DNA from: a virus
Strand: one strand, 5' to 3'
Virus record (IMG/VR): IMGVR_UViG_3300025115_000013
Span: 1 to 54,915 of that record
Length of the DNA stretch: 54,915 nt
Shown: one piece after another, positions 40,892 through 46,779 of the stretch
Numbering within the stretch: the first letter of the stretch is position 1
How the letters are laid out: every line of letters starts with the position of its first letter
Notes under the pieces: model-generated
Databases searched by the model: none
The model's input: only the letters and a program-made list of their open reading frames with translations
What the model was told of the DNA's origin: nothing
Made by a program: the position numbers and the translations under genes

Positions 40892-40969
40892 TGGTGCCCG
40901 AGGTGAGATTCGAACTCACAAAACTCTTGTCCCTCAAACAAGCGACTTTGCCAATTTGTCCACAAGGGC
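40892..40969 (-). tRNA. tRNA with GAG anticodon in a class I body
   Basis: Anticodon arm CTTGT-TTGAGGG-ACAAG gives GAG (leucine CUC/CUU), but the variable loop is only 6 nt. D-arm GAC/GTC, T-arm GTGAG-TTCGAAT-CTCAC and CCA are normal; the acceptor has two mismatches. Confidence 0.8.
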
Positions 40970-40977
40970 ATGTTACT

Positions 40978-41053
40978 TGGTCCCACCACTCCGTAACGAT
41001 CGGAGATCCTCGGATTTTCAGTCCGCTGCATAGACCATCTTTGCTATAGTGGG
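40978..41053 (-). tRNA. tRNA-Phe(GAA) with altered T-loop
   Basis: Anticodon arm GCGGA-CTGAAAA-TCCGA, acceptor CCCACTA/TGGTGGG, CCA encoded. The T-loop is ATCGTTA instead of TTCRANY. Confidence 0.88.
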
Positions 41054-41061
41054 ATTGTCTT

Positions 41062-41136
41062 TGGTGCCTAGCGACAGACTTGCACTGTCCTCTGATGCTT
41101 ACAAGACATCTATGACGCTATCTACACTTGCTAGGC
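41062..41136 (-). tRNA. tRNA-Thr(TGT), second copy
   Basis: Anticodon arm GATGT-CTTGTAA-GCATC, acceptor GCCTAGC/GCTAGGC, T-loop TGCAAGT (G at 55), CCA encoded. Confidence 0.85.
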
Positions 41137-41143
41137 AAAATTT

Positions 41144-41228
41144 TGGAGGAGGATAATGAAATCGAATCATCGCCCTTTCGGACGGGCCTGCTTTCGAAAC
41201 AGGTTTTAGCCCAGCTAACCTATCCTCC
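41144..41228 (-). tRNA. tRNA-Ser(CGA)
   Basis: Anticodon arm CCTGT-TTCGAAA-GCAGG, class II variable arm with CCC/GGG stem, acceptor GGAGGAT/ATCCTCC, T-loop TTCGATT, CCA encoded. Confidence 0.92.
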
Positions 41229-41233
41229 ATGTT

Positions 41234-41317
41234 TGGAAGCCGTGGTAGGGCTTGAACCTACATGCCCGAAGGCCCCACTTTCAAAGAGTGGTGTGTCTAC
41301 CATTCCACCACACGGCT
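41234..41317 (-). tRNA. Class II tRNA with TTG anticodon
   Basis: The body is leucine-like (D-arm GTGGAATGGTAGACAC, long variable arm GGCCTTCGGGC), but the perfect anticodon arm CCACT-CTTTGAA-AGTGG gives TTG, which reads the glutamine codon CAA. Acceptor AGCCGTG/CACGGCT, CCA encoded. Confidence 0.82.
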
Positions 41318-41323
41318 ATTGTT

Positions 41324-41399
41324 TGGTAGTCCAGGCTGGACTCGAACCAGCATAATCTTCGATGTCAACGAAGGTACTCACCTCTCATACCACTGGACT
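41324..41399 (-). tRNA. tRNA-Val(GAC)
   Basis: Anticodon arm CTTCG-TTGACAT-CGAAG, acceptor AGTCCAG/CTGGACT, T-loop TTCGAGT, CCA encoded. Confidence 0.92.
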
Positions 41400-41403
41400 A
41401 TAT

Positions 41404-41480
41404 TGGTGCGCCGTATAGGAGTCGAACCTATATCATCCTGATTAAGAGTCAGGTATAATCAGCCATTATACGAACGACGC
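41404..41480 (-). tRNA. tRNA-Lys(CTT)
   Basis: Anticodon arm CCTGA-CTCTTAA-TCAGG, acceptor GCGTCGT/ACGGCGC, T-loop TTCGACT, CCA encoded. Confidence 0.92.
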
Positions 41481-41693
41481 GATGTTAGTAAATTACTACT
41501 AGTCTACGGTGTTTTATAGTTGCTGTTGCAGCAACCCACGGGTAGAAAAAGAAATCTAAGTAAAACTGTAATAGCAATATCGGCACTACATTACAAACAT
41601 TGTAGTATGATTCATATTGTTTCTGCATCTTATACCGATGCAAGCTTGTTACATTTGCGGTCATAATATGTATTTACCGCAACAGTAAGTATT
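41481..41693. other. Non-coding spacer with hairpins
   Basis: No gene. Contains TTGCTG-TTG-CAGCAA and TTGCGGT...ACCGCAA inverted repeats, again suggesting structured RNA between tRNAs. Confidence 0.4.
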
Positions 41694-41766
41694 TGGCACC
41701 CCATGAGCGAATCGAACGCCCGCCAGTGAGTTTCGAAGACTCTCCGCCGACTCCATCGGATGAGGC
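41694..41766 (-). tRNA. tRNA-Arg(TCG)
   Basis: Anticodon arm AGAGT-CTTCGAA-ACTCA, acceptor GCCTCAT/ATGGGGT, T-loop TTCGATT, CCA encoded. Confidence 0.9.
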
Positions 41767-41772
41767 AATGTT

Positions 41773-41875
41773 TGGTGGCCACAGAACAGGAGTTTAACCT
41801 GCTTAGTCAGAGACATAAGGGTTACACCTCGAGGATTCCCTTATCGTGCTGTCACGGCTGCTACGCATCTGCGCC
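41773..41875 (-). tRNA. Interrupted tRNA, probably Tyr-type, 103 nt
   Basis: CCA, a T-arm with loop TTAAACT, an acceptor (GGC..GCAG against CTGT..GCC with a bulge) and a short Tyr-type variable arm (GTC/GAC) are visible. The anticodon stem ATAAGGG/CCCTTAT is 7 bp and the loop has 16 nt holding a CCTCGAGG palindrome, followed by TGTAA. If the palindrome is an insert, the anticodon would be GTA. Confidence 0.55.
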
Positions 41876-41881
41876 ATTGTT

Positions 41882-41953
41882 TGGCCTCCCGTACACGAGT
41901 TGAACGTGTCATAGATGATTCGTAGTCATCAAGCCGGTTCCCCCGGACAGGAG
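41882..41953 (-). tRNA. tRNA-Arg(ACG)
   Basis: Anticodon arm GATGA-CTACGAA-TCATC; A34 would need deamination to inosine by host TadA. Acceptor CTCCTGT/ACGGGAG, T-loop TTCAACT, CCA encoded. Confidence 0.88.
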
Positions 41954-41961
41954 TTTATGTT

Positions 41962-42035
41962 TGGCAGGTCTAGAAGGAATCGAACCTCCGCCCGGTGTTT
42001 TGGAGACACTTACGCTACCATTACGCCATAGACCT
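41962..42035 (-). tRNA. tRNA-Trp(CCA)
   Basis: Anticodon loop CTCCAAA, acceptor AGGTCTA/TAGACCT, T-loop TTCGATT, CCA encoded. Its 5' end overlaps the stop of the 92-aa gene. Confidence 0.93.
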
Positions 42036-42299
42036 ATTTTGTTCTATTAAGAATACACCACGACAGTTATTGGCTGATAACTTGGAAATCTCATTGTTAT
42101 GGTCTTCTGCTATGTCAATAATTCGTTTTCTGTACTTCGCAACTGCATGAGGATCCATTGCAATAGCATATGCGATTTGTTGGCACTCATATGAGTATTC
42201 TTTAAACTTGCACATTGCAGGAGTCTTGCAAGTTTTAGTTATGTCACACTCCCAACACGGGGAGGCAAGAAGTGTATTAATCAGCTTATCTAGTATCAT
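42021..42299 (-). CDS. Hypothetical Cys-rich protein, 92 aa
   Basis: The N-terminal half has six cysteines (CWECDITKTCKTPAMCKF, YECQQ), suggesting a metal site; the rest is helical. A perfect late promoter (42319) and a GGAC site precede it. The last codons overlap tRNA-Trp by 15 nt. Confidence 0.65.
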   Translation of the reverse strand: MILDKLINTLLASPCWECDITKTCKTPAMCKFKEYSYECQQIAYAIAMDPHAVAKYRKRIIDIAEDHNNEISKLSANNCRGVFLIEQNRSMA

Positions 42300-42318
42300 T
42301 ATTTTTGTCCGTGTATTT

Positions 42319-42326
42319 TATTTATA
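42319..42326 (-). promoter_or_regulatory. T4-type late promoter
   Basis: Perfect TATAAATA on the minus strand, 20 nt before the start codon of the 92-aa gene. Confidence 0.72.
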
Positions 42327-42350
42327 ACTGAATCGGGACTTGTTAAAACT

Positions 42351-42427
42351 TGGTGCGAGCGGTCAGATTCGAACTGACAAACACCAACTTCTAAGGATGG
42401 CGGCTATACCGATTCGCCTACGCTCGC
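42351..42427 (-). tRNA. tRNA with TAG anticodon in a class I body
   Basis: Anticodon loop CTTAGAA gives TAG (leucine CUA family). The variable loop has only 5 nt and the anticodon stem has one T-T mismatch. Acceptor GCGAGCG/CGCTCGC, T-loop TTCGAAT, CCA encoded. Confidence 0.82.
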
Positions 42428-42443
42428 AAAATTACTTTAATCA

Positions 42444-42537
42444 TGGCTCCCCAGGACGGACTCGAACCGCCATATTACGCCTTTCGGCCTTTACGTCTGA
42501 TTAACAGTCAGGTCTCTTACCATTAGAGTACCGGGGA
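42444..42537 (-). tRNA. tRNA-Asn(GTT) with enlarged variable region
   Basis: Anticodon loop CTGTTAA, acceptor TCCCCGG/CTGGGGA, T-arm GGCGG-TTCGAGT-CCGTC, CCA encoded. Variable region is about 24 nt and contains GCC-GAAA-GGC, which no normal tRNA-Asn has. It looks like a hairpin insertion. Confidence 0.78.
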
Positions 42538-42621
42538 ATTAATATAACAGGATGCTTATTTTTCAATTAAAAGTTGAATTATGAGTTTGCTGGACGCATC
42601 CTTCTTATTCTTAAAAATTTA

Positions 42622-42629
42622 TATAAATA
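42622..42629 (+). promoter_or_regulatory. T4-type late promoter for the GIY-YIG gene
   Basis: Perfect TATAAATA on the plus strand, 67 nt before the ATG at 42696. A hairpin-forming leader follows it. Confidence 0.72.
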
Positions 42630-42695
42630 CATTGTGAGTCGCGATGCGCTAACATCCACTCACCCTAGACTAACACACTAAACTCGGAGTCCAGC

Positions 42696-43289
42696 ATGTC
42701 TATTTATAAACCTACATTTCTTTACATAAAACAACATACCGTTACAGGTAAATTGTATTTTGGTAAAACTACTAAAAACCCCGAATCATACGCAGGATCA
42801 GGGAAATATTGGTTAGCCCACATTAACAAACATGGTAAAAATCATGTCGAAACATTGTGGTATTGTTTATTCTACGATAAAGACGACTGTGTTTCTTTTG
42901 CCCAACATTTTTCTAAACAACACGATATAGTTAACTCTGATGACTGGGCTAACTTAATGGTAGAAAATGGTTTAAATGGCGGGTTAGTTAAAAACAATTA
43001 CTTTAAAATATACAATACGATACCAAGAACAGAGGCCCAAAAGTACAACAGATCAGTTCAACAACAAGGGAAAGCCTCAAAAACGTACCCTGTTATAATC
43101 AATAATATCGAATATCCGTCTATTACTGCTGCTGGAAGAGCATTTAACTTAACCGATGCAGCAATTCACCATTGGATTAAACTCGGGAAAGCCACTAGAA
43201 AAGAAAGAGAATTTAGAAGTCCTCGATATAGCTGCATTTCTTGTCGCAAAGAGCTTTCTACAAAAACGTCCCATAGTTGTGTACTATAG
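42696..43289 (+). CDS. GIY-YIG homing endonuclease
   Basis: The N-terminal YIKQHTVTGKLYFGKTT is the GIY-YIG core, followed by YAGSGKYWLAHINKHG. A helix-turn-helix-like SITAAGRAFNLTDAAIHHW (NUMOD1 type) and a terminal zinc finger (CISCRK, HSC) would bind DNA. It has a CGGAG site and its own late promoter, and is inserted against the direction of the tRNA array. Confidence 0.88.
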   Translation: MSIYKPTFLYIKQHTVTGKLYFGKTTKNPESYAGSGKYWLAHINKHGKNHVETLWYCLFYDKDDCVSFAQHFSKQHDIVNSDDWANLMVENGLNGGLVKNNYFKIYNTIPRTEAQKYNRSVQQQGKASKTYPVIINNIEYPSITAAGRAFNLTDAAIHHWIKLGKATRKEREFRSPRYSCISCRKELSTKTSHSCVL

Positions 43290-43300
43290 CATCCTAAACT

Positions 43301-43379
43301 TGGAGCGGGTATGGAGAGTCGAACTCCGCATTATCGGTTTGGAAGACCGCTGGACGCCCCTTGTCCTAATATACCCGCA
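43301..43379 (-). tRNA. tRNA-Gly(TCC)
   Basis: Anticodon arm GCGGT-CTTCCAA-ACCGA, acceptor GCGGGTA/TACCCGC, T-loop TTCGACT, CCA encoded. Confidence 0.92.
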
Positions 43380-43544
43380 TGAATTCTGACCTGCCCTTTT
43401 TAGTCCAGGAGTACTCTCCTATCATCCAGGGTGTTGCAGCAGGCATACCCATTTAACTGTTGCAAATAGATCCCTCCCCGCGTTTGCAGCCCGGGTTACA
43501 AGAGGTTACAGTAGGATCGTCTACTAATCTAACCAGTTAAAATT
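43380..43544. other. Non-coding spacer, possible decayed tRNA
   Basis: No gene. On the minus strand a CCGGG-CTGCAAA-CGCGG stem-loop looks like a Cys anticodon arm, but acceptor and T-arm are not found. Confidence 0.3.
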
Positions 43545-43620
43545 TGGTGGACCAGTGGGGTAACGATCCCCAATCTCCGCATTGCAAGTGCGGCGTGTAG
43601 CCCTCTATCACTACCAGCCC
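43545..43620 (-). tRNA. tRNA-Ala(TGC), second copy, altered T-loop
   Basis: Anticodon arm CCGCA-CTTGCAA-TGCGG, acceptor GGGCTGG/CTGGTCC with G3-U70, CCA encoded. T-arm TGGGG-ATCGTTA-CCCCA has the altered loop. Confidence 0.87.
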
Positions 43621-43627
43621 AAATGTA

Positions 43628-43702
43628 TGGCGACCTAGGAGGGAATCAAACCCTCGTCCCCTGATAGACAGTCAAGGATAATAATCACTATAAGACTAGG
43701 CC
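43628..43702 (-). tRNA. tRNA-Asp(GTC)
   Basis: Anticodon arm CTTGA-CTGTCTA-TCAGG, acceptor GGCCTAG/CTAGGTC, T-loop TTTGATT, CCA encoded. Confidence 0.9.
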
Positions 43703-43708
43703 AAATTT

Positions 43709-43783
43709 TGGTCTCAGTGGTGTGACTCGAACACACATCGTCTCCGCCCCAAACGGAGTGACCCACCTTTAGCCCACACTGAG
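43709..43783 (-). tRNA. tRNA-Pro(TGG), second copy
   Basis: Anticodon arm CTCCG-TTTGGGG-CGGAG, acceptor CTCAGTG/CACTGAG, T-loop TTCGAGT, CCA encoded. Confidence 0.92.
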
Positions 43784-43790
43784 AATATTT

Positions 43791-43865
43791 TGGTATACCG
43801 TAGGGGTTACGATCCCCTCTAGGTAGCTTGAAAGGCTACTGACCTCACCAGATGTCTAACGGTAT
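43791..43865 (-). tRNA. tRNA-Glu(TTC) with altered T-loop
   Basis: Anticodon arm GTAGC-CTTTCAA-GCTAC, acceptor ATACCGT/ACGGTAT, CCA encoded. T-arm AGGGG-ATCGTAA-CCCCT. Confidence 0.88.
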
Positions 43866-43871
43866 ATTGTT

Positions 43872-43947
43872 TGGTAGTCCCACCAGGTAACGCTCCTGGA
43901 CCTGTCGCTTATCAGGCGACTGTACAGAACTTCTATACTATAGGACT
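43872..43947 (-). tRNA. tRNA-Ile(GAT) with altered T-loop
   Basis: Anticodon arm GTCGC-CTGATAA-GCGAC, acceptor AGTCCTA/TGGGACT, CCA encoded. T-arm CCAGG-AGCGTTA-CCTGG. Confidence 0.88.
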
Positions 43948-43949
43948 AA

Positions 43950-44060
43950 ATCCTTTCTCAGCTCGAGGTTATGTCGTCTGAGACTGTGCAAATTAAACCA
44001 CCGCAGCGGGTATTGCACTTTAGCAGTATCAGTGACTGCTCGGCACTTGCATAAGTAAAC
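43950..44060 (-). ncRNA. Three-hairpin structured element
   Basis: Three consecutive hairpins: TCTCAG/CTGAGA (about 43954-43982), GTGCAA/TTGCAC with an inner ACCGC/GCGGGT (about 43985-44022), and AGCAGT/ACTGCT (about 44024-44041). No coding frame. Confidence 0.5.
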
Positions 44061-44066
44061 AACTTA

Positions 44067-44141
44067 GGGGTGACCGGTGGGTAACGCTCCCACTCTACCT
44101 CTTTCACAGAGAGGGTTGCTAAACTTTTACAATACGGTCAC
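44067..44141 (-). tRNA. tRNA-His(GTG) with altered T-loop
   Basis: Anticodon arm CCTCT-CTGTGAA-AGAGG, acceptor GTGACCG/CGGTCAC, T-arm GTGGG-AGCGTTA-CCCAC. The 3' end reads CCC rather than CCA. Confidence 0.82.
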
Positions 44142-44162
44142 ACTTAAATTGTCTACTGCATT

Positions 44163-44245
44163 TGGTGGGTGCCTGTGGTTTCGATCCACTCCCCGAAGGA
44201 CCAGTTTTACAGACTAGTTGCTGAAGCCATCAGCTTTCGACACCC
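44163..44245 (-). tRNA. tRNA-Tyr(GTA)
   Basis: Anticodon arm CTAGT-CTGTAAA-ACTGG, class II variable arm TCCTTCGGGGA, acceptor GGGTGTC/GGCACCC, T-loop ATCGAAA, CCA encoded. Confidence 0.88.
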
Positions 44246-44254
44246 GCTATTATA

Positions 44255-44340
44255 TGGTGGGTTAGGTTGGATTCGAACCAACTAAGCCTGAGGCAAGAGA
44301 TTTACAGTCTCCCGAGGATCGCCGTCTCCCCTGCTAACCC
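44255..44340 (-). tRNA. tRNA-Tyr(GTA), second copy
   Basis: Anticodon arm GGAGA-CTGTAAA-TCTCT, class II variable arm, acceptor GGGTTAG/CTAACCC, canonical T-loop TTCGAAT, CCA encoded. Confidence 0.9.
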
Positions 44341-44346
44341 GTTGTT

Positions 44347-44441
44347 TGGTAGTCCCCCACGGTTACGATCCGTGCCGTTGCAGCCCATCTGACCGCTCTC
44401 CAGAGGATATAAATCTCCGCCGCTCACCAAAGCTGAGGACC
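44347..44441 (-). tRNA. tRNA with probable TAT anticodon, extended body
   Basis: Acceptor GGTCCTC/GGGGACT, T-arm CACGG-ATCGTAA-CCGTG (altered loop), CCA encoded. The best anticodon arm GGAGA-TTTATAT-CCTCT has one mismatch and gives TAT (isoleucine AUA). About 27 nt with a GCGG/CTGC hairpin replace the short variable loop. Confidence 0.65.
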
Positions 44442-44872
44442 ATCTGTGTTATTTAAATATCCTTTGCAAGACATTTAAGTAACACAGCAGTGATCTAATA
44501 GATTATTATAATTACTGTAATCTATGGATTCAGTTGCTGTCGTTACACTTGTTATCAGCCTGAGACTAGAGCTAATACGTTAGACCTTGCGCCGACGATT
44601 ATCACAGCCTTGCGAGCTGCTTTCCGCCCTCTTCCACCATAATCATATAGTAGTCCAACATCGCTGCCTTTTTATACTAGTGGCGTTTCTAGTGTAATGT
44701 ATGACTACTCGGTCTTCTGTCTACCGCCAACCTTGCGGGCTGTGCAGGGCATGACCCCTTACGTGCAACTTCTTACCAACATCCTCTACCTTGCGAGCTT
44801 TGGATGACTCCGTTACCTTGCGGCCGGAGCATTAAGCGATTTTCACCATACATCAGGAACGACTTTGCGTTT
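44442..44872 (-). ncRNA. Hairpin-rich non-coding region
   Basis: No gene. Hairpins by eye: TGTGTTA/TAACACA (44445-44486), ATAGATTA/TAATCTAT (44498-44525), an AGTAGTC/GACTACT element with an inner ACTAG/CTAGT (about 44654-44718), CATCC/GGATG and CTCCG/CGGAG. Several loops contain the motif CGCAAGG on the minus strand. Confidence 0.5.
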
Positions 44873-44947
44873 GTGTATAAATGGTTGGAATTGAACCAAC
44901 TGCATTCTTCTTAAAAGGAAGACGCTCTACCATAGAGCAACATTTGC
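44873..44947 (-). tRNA. tRNA-Lys(TTT), second copy, weak acceptor
   Basis: Anticodon arm TCTTC-CTTTTAA-GAAGA, D-arm GCTC/GAGC and T-arm GTTGG-TTCAATT-CCAAC are good. The acceptor has mismatches near its end and CCA is not encoded (CAC). Confidence 0.75.
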
Positions 44948-45552
44948 AACCTACCTCGAAGAGCGTTCCTTGTTGCTTCATATCCTTTTAGGATACAAAA
45001 TACAACTCTCCGAATACCTTTTGCCTGCCGGCTACTCAGTCGTCTTTCTGGATTAGTGTCCTGTACGCTTGCGCGAGGCCATAAACCCATAAAACTGCAC
45101 AACAGCCTTTCCTTGCGGGGTTGGACCGTTGCACTACCCTTTCTCATACCTGCTAATTAGTTGGTTTGCTAGTGAAGTCAGCACCACCTGTTACTTTCCA
45201 TCTGCTCAAGTTCCCATTGATGCAATCTCAGGCTTGTAAGCAAACGTTCTTTCCACTAACTCTAACTTTACAGTTAGCCCCACCCGTCTTTTAAGTGAGG
45301 CCTGCGTCGCCGCAGTGAGCTGGCTTGCTTAAATGGACCATTACTGGCGCAAGTGCGTAGGCTTCCTTGCTTTGGGCACCTCACGGTGCTTACCCTAATG
45401 ACGTTAAGCCGCCAAAACTCTACAACTTAAAACTTGTTTGCTGAGCTGCATTGCCCAAACCGGGAATCACACTCTTATCCGCTTGACTCAGTTGCTGTAT
45501 ATCTCTATACATGCTCACTATCGTGATACCGAATCAAGTTTCAGCAAATTCT
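44948..45552 (-). ncRNA. Hairpin-rich non-coding region
   Basis: No protein gene and no full tRNA found. Short perfect hairpins include CTAACT/AGTTAG, CTGCG-TCGC-CGCAG and GCACC-TCAC-GGTGC. CGCAAGG occurs again near 45110. It is probably part of the long array transcript. Confidence 0.4.
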
Positions 45553-45629
45553 TGGTTGCGGAGGCAGGATTCGCACCTGCGATCTCCGGGTTATGAGCCC
45601 AGCGGGGACGGCTTCTCCCCTACTCCGCG
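45553..45629 (-). tRNA. Initiator tRNA-fMet(CAT)
   Basis: Initiator hallmarks: C1-A72 mismatch in CGCGGAG/CTCCGCA and consecutive G-C pairs in the anticodon stem CTGGG-CTCATAA-CCCGG. T-loop TGCGAAT, CCA encoded. The D-arm (GGGG...CCCC) is unusually GC-rich. Confidence 0.9.
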
Positions 45630-45724
45630 TCAAATTCTTCTCTACGCTCCCCGCCGATATTCTCACCGGGCTTACTTGGTGTATCCTGTGCTCTGTCACA
45701 GTTACATAGAGTCAAGTCAACTTC

Positions 45725-45853
45725 TTTGATATGCTGTCTCTTCCCTTTTCCTTGTCTTACGGTCCAAGAGTTAGACCATCGCAGTGTCAATTCCGGTACA
45801 ATGAATGATCAATTTGACCAAGCAATGAATTGCCAATCAGGCAGCATATCAAA
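45725..45853 (-). ncRNA. Long-stem structured element E1
   Basis: A perfect 12-bp terminal stem (TTTGATATGCTG / CAGCATATCAAA) encloses about 105 nt with inner repeats (CAATGAAT twice, ATTCATTG) and a GGTC/GACC hairpin. No ORF. Confidence 0.6.
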
Positions 45854-45986
45854 AACTTTGAGTGGTAACAATAGCGCAGTACAGACTACGATCTCTTACT
45901 GACCCTTTTAAAGAGGCAGTCGTCTGATTTATTCATAGCATGTATTATTCTGACCTGAACCTATTACCAGTTCAACTCTACTATAA

Positions 45987-46091
45987 CCACATTTATTCAC
46001 ACTCAAGGAGGAGTCGAACCTCTTTATAGTCTACGGCTTTTATTTTCCAGGCCCTGCTAGCTAGACAGGCACTGAATGTGAATAAATGTGG
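45987..46091 (-). ncRNA. Long-stem tRNA-like element E2
   Basis: Perfect 15-bp terminal stem, CCACATTTATTCACA / TGTGAATAAATGTGG. Inside, on the minus strand, are a D-arm-like GCCTG/CAGGGC hairpin and a T-arm GAGG-TTCGACT-CCTC next to the stem, in tRNA order. There is no CCA and no normal anticodon arm. Confidence 0.7.
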
Positions 46092-46190
46092 TGTCGGTCT
46101 AAGGGATCTATCTCCGACAGTACAGAATTGATTTCAACCACCCTGCGCAGGTTGTCCACTCATTTGTGTCCCTGGCGCATCTGCATCTAA

Positions 46191-46322
46191 CCACATTTAT
46201 TCACACTCCCAGAGAGTTATCAAATTTCTCTGTAACATTTGGATGCATCGAGGGTAATTACTCCTCTCAACCGTCTCCACCGAATGCTGGCGGTTATTAG
46301 ACAGAAATGTGAATAAATGTGG
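46191..46322 (-). ncRNA. Long-stem cloverleaf element E3
   Basis: It has the same 15-bp terminal arms as E2. The interior folds into three arms: AACCG/CGGTT, GAGG/CCTC and CAGAGA/TCTCTG, giving a four-way junction of cloverleaf type. No T-loop sequence, CCA or ORF. Confidence 0.68.
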
Positions 46323-46529
46323 CGTCATATCGTTACCGGTCAGGGCTATTGTCTGACTTCGCATTCTACTAAACATCGATGACCACTTGTGACTAGCAAG
46401 CGTCTAACGATGGAGTTCAAATGCTACTTACCACAAATATAATGGCTTAGCAAGTCTCCTGGACTTTGTATAATGACGCACCATTAACCATATACAATTG
46501 GTGTGCCGTCTCCCGACGGGGTAATAATG
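46323..46529. other. Non-coding spacer with hairpins
   Basis: No gene. GCACCA...TGGTGTGC (about 46479-46507) is a clear inverted repeat. Confidence 0.4.
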
Positions 46530-46629
46530 TTTGTCAGAATGTTCTCCATAGTCCCGAATCGAACGGGATTATCTGCAAGACAATAGGGTATCCGTACCCT
46601 GGAACATTACGTTGTCGCCTACTGACAAA
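46530..46629 (-). ncRNA. Long-stem tRNA-like element E4 with TGC anticodon arm
   Basis: Outer stem TTTGTCAG/CTGACAAA, then inner stem AATGTTC/GAACATT. Within it, in tRNA order: D-arm GGGT-ACGGAT-ACCC, anticodon-like arm ATTGT-CTTGCAG-ATAAT (TGC) and T-arm CCCG-TTCGATT-CGGG. CCA is absent because the acceptor continues as a stem. Confidence 0.68.
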
Positions 46630-46706
46630 TTCTTGATGATTCTTCTTACCTACCATCACCACCGAGTGGCTAGGCTTCTTAGGGCCAGGAATCTATCATC
46701 AACCTA

Positions 46707-46779
46707 CATCCTAAAGTGATTTCGTCAGTTCTAATCGTTTTGCGAACCAGGCATGGACTCGTAAAATCACTTTAGGATG
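46707..46779 (-). ncRNA. Long-stem element E5
   Basis: Perfect 16-bp terminal stem CATCCTAAAGTGATTT / AAATCACTTTAGGATG around 41 nt with a GTTC/GAAC hairpin. Just beyond it lies a second hairpin, CCCTTGG/CCAAGGG (46782-46802). Confidence 0.65.

Noticed and set aside
40485-41355. Overlapping plus-strand frames of 75-91 codons across the tRNA array
   Set aside because: Same cause: shadows of tRNA genes, with no ribosome sites or protein-like composition.
44580-45125. CGCAAGG motif as a fragment of 16S rRNA (similar loop around position 900)
   Set aside because: Flanking sequence does not match rRNA; only the GCAA tetraloop context is shared.
31933-45629. An amber suppressor tRNA (CTA anticodon) to explain in-frame TAG codons
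   Set aside because: No tRNA with a sound CTA anticodon arm was found; tRNA-Arg(TCT) could be misread as CTA only with a broken stem, and TAG is used as a normal stop elsewhere.
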